Shown here: positions 1 to 12,589 of the stretch, in pieces | Layout: each line of letters opens with the position of its first letter | Numbering within the stretch: position 1 is the first letter of the stretch | Source of the DNA: Pelodera strongyloides | Lineage: Eukaryota; Nematoda; Chromadorea; Rhabditida; Rhabditidae | Direction: 5' to 3' | Length of the DNA stretch: 64,000 bases | NCBI GenBank assembly: GCA_036852015.1 | Contig: JAANDG010000227.1 | Location: 148,463 to 212,462 of the forward strand | Made by a program: the position numbers and the translations under genes | Notes under the pieces: model-generated | Told to the model about the DNA's origin: nothing | Database searches by the model: none | The model's input: the letters and a program-made list of their open reading frames with translations, nothing else

Positions 1-335
1 ATGGAAGGAGCAAAGTTTGTTTATTTTTTTATTCATTCCATGATAATTGCGCCAATTTTTCGCTACGGATCTGGTGCGCGTTGTCGGAATTTAGTGCGCG
101 TCACCATCGCCGAGCTAGAAAAAACAGAATGTCAGCGATGGTGCTCCCGTGGAACACCCCCATTCGAGCAACGTTGGCGCAACCCCTCACTACCCTCACA
201 AACTCCGCAGGTGATGCGTTCCCGTCGTGGCCAACATTCTTATTTGCGTGGCAATGGCCTGGAGTTGAGTTTCGTCGGCGTGAAGTTTTATAATAGCACA
301 TCCCTTTTAGATATTACGTCGAATGCACTCGAGTA

Positions 336-3300
336 ATGGACGAAATTGAGCAAATTGCGGCCAAAAACAATGAGGAGAGTATGAAAAGAGCGGAGACATT
401 CGGAACAGTTGAAGTATCTTTTTATAGTTTATTGATTGACTAATTTACTCATTTGTTCATTTTATTGTTTGATTCTTTCATTCAGGAATTATCAAGGCTC
501 TAACTTTGCTATAAATCACCAGGGTAAAACGTTGGCACATCGAGGTGTGTGCGGCTTATTGGCGGCTCACCCAAAAATTTATTCACTACAGTGAAATTTA
601 GTCAGAAAAAAATGGCTCAAAAGATGACAACATTGCTTCTGAATCTCTACAAACCACGGTGAAATTCTCATGGTGGAGGGTGCGTTTTCTTATTCAATAT
701 TGAAAGATATAAAACATTACAAAGGGTAAATTTTATAGATTCATGACTTCTGCATTTGTACTTATTGTTGTTGAGTCCAAACGTTTTAAAGGGAGAATCT
801 TCCAGATATTATGTCTAAACGGTGCAAATGAAGCCTTTAAAGCTAACGACGATGGTGTGCGAAATTTATGGAAAACACAGGTACGTGGTTCTGCTTTACT
901 TCATTGATTCTTCTTATAATTAGTTTTTTTTTTATATTTACTGGTGCCTGGTCACATGTATTAGTTTAAGTTTGTAAGACAATCTTGGAATTTTGTCGAT
1001 AATGATATTGGAAAATGCATAGTCATAAAGTTCGATCAGCAAGTACCGTAGACATATCATATCCCATTGATTCCCCCCCCCCCCCCCGAATATGCCCAAG
1101 GATGGAAAATAGAATTTTTCTCCACATTTTCTAGATTGAATTTTTCTTGTCATGCCTCGGTTTCATTGTCGGTGTGGGAAACACACTTCGTTTCCCAGCA
1201 AAGGTGTATCAACATGGGGGAGGTTAGCACATTTTATTAATTTTTATTCGAAGCTCCTTTTTGATTCCAAAACTTGAAAAGTAGATTTTTCACCCTAGCC
1301 TTTCAGAATACGCCAATGTTTTGTAATAAGTGTCTCACGGTGTCATAATACAAAAATACGGTTCCTACGTATCTAGTTTGCCCACATGCAATATGATTAT
1401 ATTTTCTTGGGTCTGAACTCTGAACCCTTACAAAAGTTCCACTCTATACAAGTAAGATGTAAATTATAAATAAGTACTCGAATAGACTTATCATACAATT
1501 GCAAGCTTATATTAATTTGAGGAACATCAGAAACATCAAGTTTTTGCAGGTCGGATGATGTTATTTGGAAACTTGTAAACAAAGTTGAATCTATGTAAAA
1601 CGCGAAGCACGTATTTAACTGTTTATTGATAATTACAATTACCTTCTTTAGGCGTCTTCTTTATACCGTATATTTTGTGTATGATCTGTTTTGGACTTCC
1701 GATTGTGTATATGCATCTGTGTATTGGACAATTCAGCGGGCTTTCAGCTAGTGGAGCTTTTTATAAAATGATGCCCATAGCAAGCGGTATGGTTTTAATA
1801 AGTTTAATAAATGTTTTTCATAAATCGACTTGAATCGATGAGTTACTATATTGAGGTTTTTATGAAAGTTAAGTTCAACCTTTTTCTTTTTTAATAAGAT
1901 GTCTTACATTGAACGAATATGCAACTAATATTCAAGTTTTATGGAACTAAATTAGAGGTCTGAAACATTCATGTATCATGCATACACGAGTATTGGCATA
2001 AAGGTGCAAGGTACAAGTTCTTAGTCCCCTTGATTGTAATGTGTATAAATCAGTAGATAATACATTTAGAGCCTAAGCCTAATCATGTATTTCATTCAGC
2101 TTTATTTGTGATATTCATTTATGAGTTTTTGATTTAGGTCTCGGGTGGGCGTTGGTTCTTCTCGCAGTTCCCGTCTGTATCTATTATAATATTATCGTCG
2201 CTTGGGCCATTTACTACTTTTGGTTTTCGTTTAAAGGATTTTTGAATGGAGTTGGTCTTCCTTGGGACAAGTGCGAGCCATGTTCGTTTTATTTTTCGGT
2301 TTTCTTTTACTTATAAAAGTTTAAGGGTTACCTTCAAGCTATGACGGTTCTTCCGCTTTAACCCTTAACCCTTTTGTAATTAAAAGAAACGTTAAAGCTT
2401 TGATAAACTATACATTGTACATATAACATGACCGTATCAGAAATTTATGAGTAATAGTAAAAAAAATCAACATTTACTCTGTAATTACCTGAGTACGTTA
2501 GTCAAAAATAGTTAAAAATTAAGCTTTCCAGCCTGGGTGACAAACTACAATTGTTGTGATTTGCATGCACTGAATGAGTGTTTCAACGGCTCGACTTCAA
2601 ATGCAATAACGGCTCCGGAAGCATATTTTCAGTGCGTTTCGAGCTTTCTTTTTTATTATATTTTCTCGAAACTATCTGGAACTTTCTTACAGTTAGTTCT
2701 AGAAGTTGTTGGTTAGTTACATAGCTACTGTGGTCAATAAACTAGTAGTGGTGTACTGTATAGCCCGTATTGTGTTGCTGGTTGTCACTGTGAATCTCAT
2801 GATCTGCTGCAAGTCTAACGGTTTTCAGTGTACTGGGTTCAGCGCAAAGCGCAGGTAAACAAACTTCCTCGTGAACCTGAGCGTTAGTCATAACTCATAA
2901 CTATAAACTACAATTTCCAGTTTCGAGGTACTGTATCGGCCAGCAAATGGAGATTTCTCGCTAGGACCCATTCAGGCTCATTTAGTGTTGGCGCTCGCGG
3001 TGGCCTGGATTCTTATATTCTTTGCCGTGTTCAAGGTGGGTAAGTCAATTTTGTGGAATCTTTCTGATAAATCAGCAATACAAAGTTTAAAATAATGTGT
3101 AAAATACAAACTATAAAGACAAAACATCTTCTTTTAGGGAATTGGCTCAATTGGATGGACTGTATCTGTAACAGCCACGGTCCCCTACTTACTCGTACGT
3201 TGTATAATTTTCTCATAACATCGTTCAATTCTTTAGAACATCATTTTACACTAATTATTCGGGGACGATCTAGAATAATTCCGGTTGGCGCTCTCATGGC

Positions 3301-6300
3301 ACAGTTATGGCTCTGTGACCCTCTCTCAAAAAGTGTGCCACATCTGCGCCATGTCTTCGCCGGCTACGTATTTCGCCGTTACTGGTGCGCGGAGTTATCG
3401 CGGGGTTTCATAAGTGCTAAATCATTAAATTCCAGCTGACCATTCTCTTCCTTCGCGGTACAAGTCTTCCGGGAGCTGAGAAAGGGTTACGATTTCTATT
3501 CACTCCGAATTTGGATAAATTATGGTCGTTGCCGGTAAGAAAACATATTTGAATAAACGGCTCGCTTATCGCTTGCGCTTCCGCAGTGCTCCATTCTTTA
3601 GATATGGAATCCATGGCAACGTAATGGAGTTACAAGCGATCGTTCACGGAATTGAGTTTCCCGTGAGAATTATTTTCAAAAGAATATGAAAATTTTAGAT
3701 GTGGAAATCGGCCGCGGAACAAGTGTTTTATGAATTGGGAATTGATGCCGGACCCCTGATAGCGATGGCCTCTTTTAGTCGATATCGAAACAACATCTAC
3801 CGAGATGCTGTGCTTCTGGTGTTGATGTGAGTTGTGTTACCGCGCTGTTACCGTAGTTAGGTCCAACCGAGCAAAGTGGCTAGAGAGGACGGTATGGCAT
3901 AAGAGCCAGGGAGCTACTCGAACGCTGATGAAAATTGTACACTAATCTATTGAAAGCCCGTAGTTTGCAAAGATTACAAGCTTTGACCCTCCAAAATTAT
4001 CTACGAGGAACCGAACCTTCGTAACCTGCGTGATACTAAATCTTTGCCACTGCACCACATAGCCTTTACATCCATCCATAATTTCAGCGACGCCATCTCA
4101 TCAGTTCTGTGTGGAATGGTCATCTTCTCATTCATTGGGTTTATTGCGCAAAGTGCAGGCACAGAAGTCAACGACGTGTTGCGTTAGTTATCCATTTTCA
4201 TGTTTTTAATCCATGGTCTTCATTTTCGACGGTGTTCATTCGAAGCTAGCGAAAATTGTTCTATATTGCATGCAATGGGTCGCTGCTTGTTCTTGTTTAG
4301 ATGAAAAAATAATGTCTTTGATGGGAAAAAATCAGTGTGAATGTAAAGGCTCGATTAACTGGGATATCGTTTATTTTCAGAGCATGATGCCCTTTACCTC
4401 GCTTTTACCGTATACCCTGGTGTGACTTCATTTATGCATCTGGGACCGTTATGGGCGGCGCTATTCTTCGCCATGTTAGCTCTGTCTGCGCTCGATGCGG
4501 AATTTGCATGGTAGGCCTACAGTTTTTCAAAGCGTATGGCACGCGCTTTTCGAACTTGTGCTTTACAACTGCGTTCCCATGTATGTATATGTGTGCCATT
4601 TGTCTTGTCACATAATGGGACACAATTTGGTACCTGGGAATATAGTGTAACATCACACGTTTGGCTACAGTATCCTTTCAGTTAATTCGTACTGTTTTTA
4701 ACTAATTCAGGTTAGAAATGATCGCCTCCTCTATAATGTACCAATTGGGATCAAAAAATAAGAGGGTGGAGAATCGAATCCTTGCCTTTATGTGTCTGAT
4801 CTTCTTTATTTGCGGTCTGCCGCTCTGTGCCAGGGTACGGTAATTTGAACAGATTATTGATTTCCAATCAATATTACTACGCGTACGCGATATGCTATGC
4901 AAATTTACAGTCCCAATAGATACATGGCCCGTGAAACTAAGCTACGCTGACAAATTTAGTCTACCGTACTCAATACTCTAACTCTAACCCTCTTATTTCC
5001 AGGGCGGTATCTATATATTCCACGCCATTGAAAGTTTGAACGCGAATTGGAACTCGTTTAGTCTTGGCTTAATGCAAATGATACTTGTTTGCTATGCTTA
5101 TGGTGAGTATTCTAATTATTGAAGAGCAAATCAGTCTTCCCATGTTCGCACATTACTGGCACACATGGCTAACAAAGTGTGGTGAACAGCATATACGGGA
5201 CTGAGCTAGGCAACCACTCCTGGAAGCTCTTTTTGTGGTTATGGCATATGAACTTTTGCTGAATAACTTTAGGTGTCGACAAATTCCTCCTCGATATTTC
5301 GGGAATGCTGCGCGTCCGGATGCCAGAGGCTGTTGAGAAGCTCTCCTTTAGAAACAAGGTTTAGACTTTTAAAACTCGGCCTCTACCTACACTCGTTCCC
5401 ATGTTCAGAAATCCGATTATCAGAAATCGGGGGTAAATACCTCATTTACAGGTGCTCTATTTTCTCGGCCCAATTGGGCCATACATCAAATGGGCTTGGA
5501 GCCTCTTCTGTCCAGCTATTTTAACGGTGAGTACATCTTATAACTACTTACGACCAATGGGAGTTTATAGGATAATGAGGACAAATATGTTTCAGGCTCT
5601 CCTTGTTGCCTCAATGCTATCTTATGAAAGACTGGTTTTCGAAAACAATCTGATGCCATGGGGTAAGCTTAAAGTTTTTATTAATAATTCTCTCAGATTG
5701 GAAATCCTCTGGTTGAGTTTCTGACTAATTTAATAACAAAAACATCATCTTGAAAATTTTCACTTGATAAATCAGTACATTCCAGGGTACGAACTGGTGG
5801 CCTGGCTCGCCATGGTTGCTCCCCTTTCTGTGATACCAATTTCTGCAATCCACTGTGTTGTCACCACGTTGAAAGCTGGCAAGGTTGCCATTTTATAATT
5901 TGTACCGGAATCTTTCATTACGGTGGTTCTCTTACTGGAGTGGAGGACCATGGAAATTTATTAATTTGTAGTAATATGTGAGCAATTCAAAGTTATGCCA
6001 CGAATTATAGCCGCTCAGCTCTCTGTTCTCCACGGAAAATTGGAGCTCCAAAAATACTCCTCCAGAAGTTCAAATTAATGTGGTTTTCCCGCCAAAACGA
6101 GGACGTTCGGTTGCGAATGGATATACGGTAGTGTGTCTTTTAATCATAGGTTCAGGTTATTAGCCCGAACCATTGCAGTCTCCCATGCATGTCAAATGGA
6201 AATTAAAAACTGTAACGAAAACAAGCTGTGTTGGTGCCCCCTACCTTTAGTGCCTTCTAACGAGGCAGTGCGTATGTAAATGGTAACGCAAAGCACTTCT

Positions 6301-8904
6301 TTAATATGCTTTCTTTATCAGTATATTGATCCTGAATCACGTGGACCGAGTACAAAATCGAGAGTGGTCGCTGAAGAAGATTACAATAAGAGAACTGGAC
6401 GGATCGCACACTTTTTGCAGGTTTGTCACTGAATTTATCTTTTCATATTTGTACCTGACTGGCTTCTCCTTGGTGTGGACGATGATTTGAGAACTTATCG
6501 GAAAACGAAAATAACAAAATCAGCTACCATGGACGCCCAGGTTCGCAGAGTTGATAGGCGAGGTTTTGGCGGAGCGCCATTTTTGTGCCAGTTTATAGTT
6601 GTACTAGGTACAAGTATGCTACTAGGCACTAGTCCTTAAACTCATATTTTTTCAGAATGCCGAACTAATGAATGGTGAGATCCTTACGGGAAGGCGTTCC
6701 ACATACGGAGAAGGGACATATGGAGATGGCACTTTCACAGTTGGGCCCAAGCAAAGGATCAAGAACGGTAAGAATTGAGCATAAGTTCGGATCCCGTTGG
6801 CTACGTTATTTTTGCCACCCTGCTGATAAAAAAGCATGCTTCAGATATCTGTCTACAAGAGATGAAGACCAATAGCTACCCGGTGAGCGGCAGGGTCGGC
6901 GATAAGGGTGCTGGCCCGCTCGCGGAACAGCGAGCGCCTTCCTCGCTATTCGGGTGTCCGCCCGTGAGCAGTTGGCCACCGTCGGCAGCGAGCTCTGTTG
7001 ACATGAGAACTCGGCAAAATAGGAGTAATGATCAAATTGTGAGCTTGCATTTTTTTCTCGATGTTTTCTAAAGTCGGCCATCAGTCAAATGAAATGTATT
7101 ATCCCATAGAAATTGGCATAGAGGTATATCATCAGTACAGAATTAGCACACACAAGAGACTATTCGAGTGAGTTCCTGGGTAAGTATAAACACCCTATAA
7201 TAAAATTTAATAACAATTGATTGTAGATTAAAATTTCAGTTATTCAATAAATAATACATTATTCCTTTACATTTAACATGCAATACAATGTTTAGGGCCT
7301 GCGCATCACTTCACCAGTAAACCAAAGGCGCTCACCCCTTTACTTGGATTACGGTACAAATGGTGAGATATATCTTGAATCTTGAATAGTACTAATATAA
7401 GCTAAACTAAATTTTTGTGGTGAGCAGTGTGCGGCGCACAACCCAAAACCCCAAACGCCGTTTCACCAAGTCTTACGTGTCTAGCAAAACGCAAGTAATT
7501 GTCAGTAATGTGGTAATTGTCTGCGTTTCTGCCTTTTTGCATATGTTACTGGTGAAGCAGTAATGTACTGCCCTCCCAAGACCACCCAAGCAGGAAAGTT
7601 CCAGTGCGGACCACCTACGAAGTTAAAAAGGTATAAATTACAGAGATTTGCCCGTCTCCTCCTGCCTCCAGACCACCCTCGGTGGCACCAGATTTATCTA
7701 ATTCGAACACTTTTGTCAACAAACCAGGATTCGCGAGAATAACGAGGAAATCAGAAGAGAGCGATGAGGAGGTATACTTTTTACTTACTCAACTAGTCGA
7801 CACATCGAAACGGAATTGCAAGTTGTAAGTCCTCGCCAGGCTGTCTGGAAACCGGAGATAACGGGTTCAAATCCCGCTGTGCGCGTGACTTTGCTTTTTG
7901 CATTTTGGGTGCTACATGAGATCAGGTAGACGAACCTATGCTTATAGATGAGGCAACATCTGCAGTGAAGTGGAGTTGAAAGTAATAGAAATTATGTCAT
8001 GTGCGTTGAAGCGGATTCAGCCGCGTAAGGTCCTTTCTTTATCTAATACACACATCCTTGTTTCAGTCGGAATACGCTGCACGAATCGAGCGAGTCAGTT
8101 CCGAAACTTATCTTCCATCGAGGCCAACACCCGACAGGATTGCGTTCACCGACGAAGAGCGGGGTTGGATATATTTTCCACTTTATTTCTCTCTTTCTCT
8201 CCTCACTGAGTCTCTCTTTCGGTCCCTTTTCACTTTCTATGTCTCTTCACTGTCTCCTTATAATCCCTACTATTTCCAGCTCGTCGTCCGTCTGCCTCCT
8301 CCGACTCTACCTCTTCATCTAGTCGTCCCCAGCGTCCTACCGTAATCCGACGGTACACATCGTCAGATTCTCTCTCATTGGCCGCACAATCAACTGGATC
8401 AATATCGATTACACCGTTGGACCAAGCCCATCACAGGAGCATGAGCTCGATTGCGATTTTTGACGGTGTAAGTGGAGATAACGCTTGTGCTAATGGACAG
8501 TGTTGTGGCTTGAACGTTCCCTATCGTGCTTATGCGTTTGCGCACATATGTTTACTAATATTGAAATGGAATCAATACGATATTGAGCGTGAGCGTGAGC
8601 AATGGAATTTTGTTTAAAATTGTCCACACAGTTTTGTCGTTACAATTAGTTAGGCATCTTTCCTTTTGAAACAAAATGTTTCACGAACCAAATGTAATCA
8701 CCGCTCCTTGTCCTATTGAGGTTCAATCCTTCTGTATGTGCTCCACTACATAAAAAAAAACATTACATAGAAATGTGCTCATTCCAATATTTACAGGAAC
8801 GATCAAAAGAAAAACAGCCAAAGTTGTCTCAACTCAAGCGACCGAAACCGGTGGAAGCTCCCAGAAGTCTGCCACCTTCCCCCGCCACCTCCGCGTTTCC
8901 TTAG
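336..8904 (+). CDS. SLC6/SNF family sodium:neurotransmitter symporter with long C-terminal tail (5' end uncertain, one frameshift)
   Basis: Multi-exon membrane transporter expected to move an amino-acid-like substrate with Na+ at the plasma membrane. Exons read: 486-523, 606-658, 806-880, 1135-1222, 1652-1786, 2138-2281, 2532-2635, 2829-2854, 2921-3035, 3138-3194, 3436-3534, 3699-3826, 4088-4183, 4381-4510, 4711-4834, 5003-5102, 5273-5358, 5452-5526, 5596-5662, 5786-5883, 6011-6127, 6322-6420, 6656-6767, 6845-7038, 7147-7179, 7296-7362, 7561-7630, 7672-7771, 8067-8163, 8280-8467, 8797-8904. Family signatures: [10 protein letters not shown] followed by QHGGGVFFIPY (helix 1; the usual WRFP is LRFP), [31 protein letters not shown]. 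About 390 residues follow the last helix, rich in Ser, Pro and Arg; most SLC6 tails are far shorter. The chain is one base over at 4137-4143. The start codon is unresolved: ATG at 336 is the best candidate but its phase does not join cleanly to 486. Small exons 2829-2854 and 7147-7179 are the least certain. The substrate cannot be told. Confidence 0.5.
1073..1087. repeat. Poly-C run
   Basis: An uninterrupted run of about 15 C in the intron before the helix-1 exon of the transporter. Prone to length variation and assembly error. Confidence 0.5.
7822..7888 (+). other. tRNA T-arm-like sequence inside transporter intron
   Basis: The stretch ACGGGTTCAAATCCCGC has a B-box and a 4-base-pair T-stem (CGGG/CCCG) with a 7-base loop. 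No matching D-arm or A-box is clear upstream. It is followed by a GCTTTTTGCA stretch similar to that after the tRNA-like sequence near 34.36 kb, so both may be tRNA-derived SINE remnants. No working tRNA is claimed. Confidence 0.5.
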
Positions 8905-9065
8905 GAATTTAGAGTACTTTTGCTTGTAGTTAACAGTCTCTATATTATGGTAATAACGTAGCAACTTAGTATAGCAGGATAGGATCCGGGGTCCCAATTT
9001 ATGGACCTTTCATATTTAAAAGAGAAATATATTCAGAGAAATGCAACATAAAATCAAATCATTTC

Positions 9066-9784
9066 GGCTCTATTCAAGAATAGCCGTCCCAAGGAAGTAT
9101 AGCCGTCCCATGAAAAAAATAACCGTCCCATGGGAGGGTCAACCGTCCCAAAAAAGTATAGCCGTCCCATGGAGAGGCCAACCGTCCCATAGAGAGGCCA
9201 ACCGTCCCATAGAGAGGCCAACCGTCCCATAGAGAGGCTAACCGTCCCATTTTAATTTTTATGTTTTTAAATAACCAATAGACCGTGTATTTGTGTTTGA
9301 ATTTGTGACCTCTGTTCATAAAAGGAAGCGTCGTGGTCGTGGTCTCTGACGGATGGGCGGCTTACGGTAACATCAACACCTTACAACAATGCTTTAAAGC
9401 GTTCCATGAAACATCTGTATGGTAACAGCGAAGTCCTGCTCCCATATTAACTCTATAATTATATGTTCAGACGTATGCATAAGGAAAAGATTTTAAATCA
9501 CTTATTAATTGAGATTGCCAATAACTACGGATTTTAACTAGCTCTTAGAATGTTGATAAGAAATAAAAAAATTGTTGACGTCGATGTTTTCATGTTCAAA
9601 TGCCCCAGGCTCATGTACCGCACATTCAATTCTTTGGGATGTTTGGGACGGTTATTTTTTATTGGGACGGCTATACTTTTTTGGGACGGTTGGCCCCGCC
9701 ATGGGACGGTTGGCCTCTCCATGGGACGGTTGGGAATCTTGGGACGGCTATACTTTCTTGGGACAGCTATTCTTGAATAGAGCC
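9066..9784. mobile_element. Fold-back (MITE-like) element with GGGACGG-repeat arms
   Basis: The left end (GGCTCTATTCAAGAATAG) recurs as its exact reverse complement at 9767-9784. Inside both ends the arms are built of repeated CCGTCCCA-containing units on the left and TGGGACGG units on the right, so about 180 bases on each side can pair. The middle (about 9260-9620) is unrelated AT-rich sequence with no transposase frame. This is the structure of a non-autonomous fold-back or MITE-type element. Confidence 0.5.
9126..9252 (+). repeat. Tandem 20-base repeat in left arm of fold-back element
   Basis: About six head-to-tail units of roughly 20 bases, core CCGTCCCATAGAGAGGCCAA. The last four are nearly identical and the outer ones are diverged. 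The mirror arm at about 9640-9760 has fewer units, so this arm probably expanded after insertion. Confidence 0.5.
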
Positions 9785-12589
9785 ATCATTTCTTTAGTTT
9801 CCCGCCATGAGGACCAAATACCGATTTCAATTATGACTGAGGTCGCTATTGTTTTGCTTTGCATTTGCTCACAGTTTTGCATTTTCACTTTTGTTAGTAA
9901 CAATAAATGTTCAAATGTTCAATTTTGTGTGCACCTCATCAAACACAAACTTTCGGTATGTCTAAAAAGAGTATTTGATCAATACGTGTTATACTTTCAT
10001 CACAACTCGATTTACTTTTGCCGCTGGTTCTACATGTGCATGCCTCAGAAGTGGCTTAAATGTGCGCCAACGGTGTGCAAGCATGAGTAGGAAACTGCGT
10101 GCAGCACGCATGTCGTTTCCGCAAGTAAGTGGAGTGATTTCAGCGGCCAAATTACATGCCATGCATTTTTGCACGGGACCGCTTTGCTAAGTGGAAGCCC
10201 TCACGCGAAGTTTCGCAAGAGACGAAACTGTCTTATAACATAACGGTGGTGTTACATCAAGCCAAGGTATTTACGCTGAGTCAGTGAACTTATACAAGCG
10301 GGCCACCCAAACAAATTAGTTCAAGGGAGATGTTGAAAAACTACTTCATGCATAGCTCGAGATTACTGTGTACTTTCCGAATTTAGATTACACCCAATAT
10401 CTCTAACAACGCATCACACCACGGTACTAGTCGAAACATACTGCACATACATCTCGCCAAGTCTTCGCCAGGTTGATTTGACAAAAGTCAGTCAAAACTA
10501 AGCTCGGAAATTGCGAGTCCGGCGAAGATTAGGCGAGGCGAGCGGCTAAATGTAGGCGTAAGAATAAGCATGTAGCGGCGGAACGACACTTTGCACAGGC
10601 ATGCTCCCCCCGCTTGAGCTTGTGCAAAGCAAAGCAAATCACATACATGACAAAAACATGGCCGACTTGTAATGAAATGCATGTACGAGATCAGAATCAG
10701 ACAGAGCAGCACCGAAAACAAGCACACCCAGCATCCAAACAGAGGTTGCAGGATCGAACTTAGGATAATTTCAAATTAACGGATCAATGACATGGGTCAC
10801 ATTCGCATATGGGAGCGCTCATAAACTCCAAAACCCCAATGTAAGAGCAGGTGCAACCAGAACTGCGAGCGGCAACATTTCAAAGCAAAACAACTCGAAA
10901 AATCAACAACACAGAGAATCGATAGTATGGCTGGCAACTTCCCGGTTAGTTTTATTTTGGGAAGCTGCACGAATAGCCAACGTAAGAAAGACTAGTAGTG
11001 GAGGGGTTTCGCTAGCGTTGGATGTGAAGTAACAATGCATCCAAGGCTACGCTCCATGGCGATCCAAAGAAAGCGACCACGCCCGCACAAAACATCTCCG
11101 CAGTCCGCAGCGTTGCCCTGAAACAAACTATTGTCAAATGTAACCAACCGAGGTGAAACCAGAAATTAGGGCCCTACACAGCTTCCTAGATAAAATAAGA
11201 TCACTGTGGGCGGGGACCCACTCTGGAAACCAGCAAGCTGTGGAACATTACAAACCCAAATTTGGTGCTTATTATACTAACATTATGAGGACATCGAACA
11301 AGGGTAAGGGCACGGACAAGCCGCAAGATGACTACGATAAATTGACTAAAGGACGGACTGGATTGTCATGTTTCACGTCTGATTCAAGTTACACAAAAAA
11401 AGAAAGAAGAAAAACACACCTCCACTCACATCGAGAAGTTTGCGAATTGAAGACGGATTTGACACAGAGGGTGAGGGAAGGCTCCGAGCAGATACGAAAA
11501 TCAACCAGTAGAGACGTGTACGTCAACCCAACACTATCCAGTGGGAAGGAGGTACTTGTGCTTCTCCTGCAATATCATTACCAACAATAAGTAATATACT
11601 AATCTACCCTACGGCACAATGAAGCCTGATCCATTATCAAACTGGCTTTCGTGGTACAGTGGTACTACTCACACTCACCATGTACACTTCTGATAAAAAA
11701 ACGTCGGAATAGGCGCTAATGGTCTACAAGCCTATTCATACACTGACTAGGAAAACAAACACTTTTGGGCACACGAACCACTGCCCATGCCCTGCTTACA
11801 CCAAACGTCTGAAACGTTCGCAATGTGAAGCCTCATCACCAAATAGAGAGCCAAAATAAAGAATTTGCTCATTTATATAACAGGTTATGAAGAAATCATA
11901 CGATTATTAACAATCAACTTGTTTTATAATGCTAAGGCCTCTTGTCCAACTCACCTGAACTAGTGAAGGGACAGTTGTCCTTCTACGGTAGTTGCAGCGA
12001 AAGTTGACCAGTTATCAGAGTAGGATGTCGTCCTTACAGTTCGATCCTTATCCTCACTCCATTGTTGTAGCTGGTAGAAAAGGTAGGTAGATGGTTCGGA
12101 AGGCAGCTCCCTAAAATGTCGATGGGCAGTATACTGTAATTTCGATAGGAAGAAGATCCCGGAAAATGGCATTACGCAATATTATGACTTAGTACGATTA
12201 CAGCGTTCAAACGGTGTGCTGGCAAATATATATCTACTATAGAAAACGCTGTCGCACAAAAATTAAAGCACATCGAGCTGCAACTAAAAACATTATTAAC
12301 CAGTAAATCTTAAAACTTAAGACTGCCCGAAGCACAAGCTAACCATTATCCAAACAAAACAAACTGGAGAATTTACAGCTCGGTCCGGTCCACGGGCTCG
12401 ACTAAAACGATTATTACTTAACTCACACTCACACACGCAGTGACTCTACTGACACTCAAGCACGCCTATACAACTACTCGTTATTATCACCTCATCTAGC
12501 CGACATTGCCTCTACCTCTCTCGTCTCTCTCTCGGTTTCTCCTACACTCTTTCTTTCTCCTTCACTAAACTAACAAGTAAATATTGCTA

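Noticed and set aside
1..336. 111-aa open frame at the very start of the window
   Set aside because: No recognisable protein. The overlapping frames on both strands are also open, and its GC-rich part looks like the dispersed repeats. It could be a truncated upstream exon, but nothing supports it.
9066..9784. CRISPR array (evenly spaced short repeats)
   Set aside because: The genome is eukaryotic, units are contiguous with no unique spacers, and the block is mirrored as an inverted repeat.
9572..10090. 172-aa frame starting in the GGGACGG repeats
   Set aside because: Its first third is the tandem repeat of a fold-back element and the rest is unlike any known protein.
11153..11590. 145-aa open frame, + strand
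   Set aside because: Composition is charged and low in hydrophobic residues, with no motif, no splice context and no neighbouring exons. Most likely chance.
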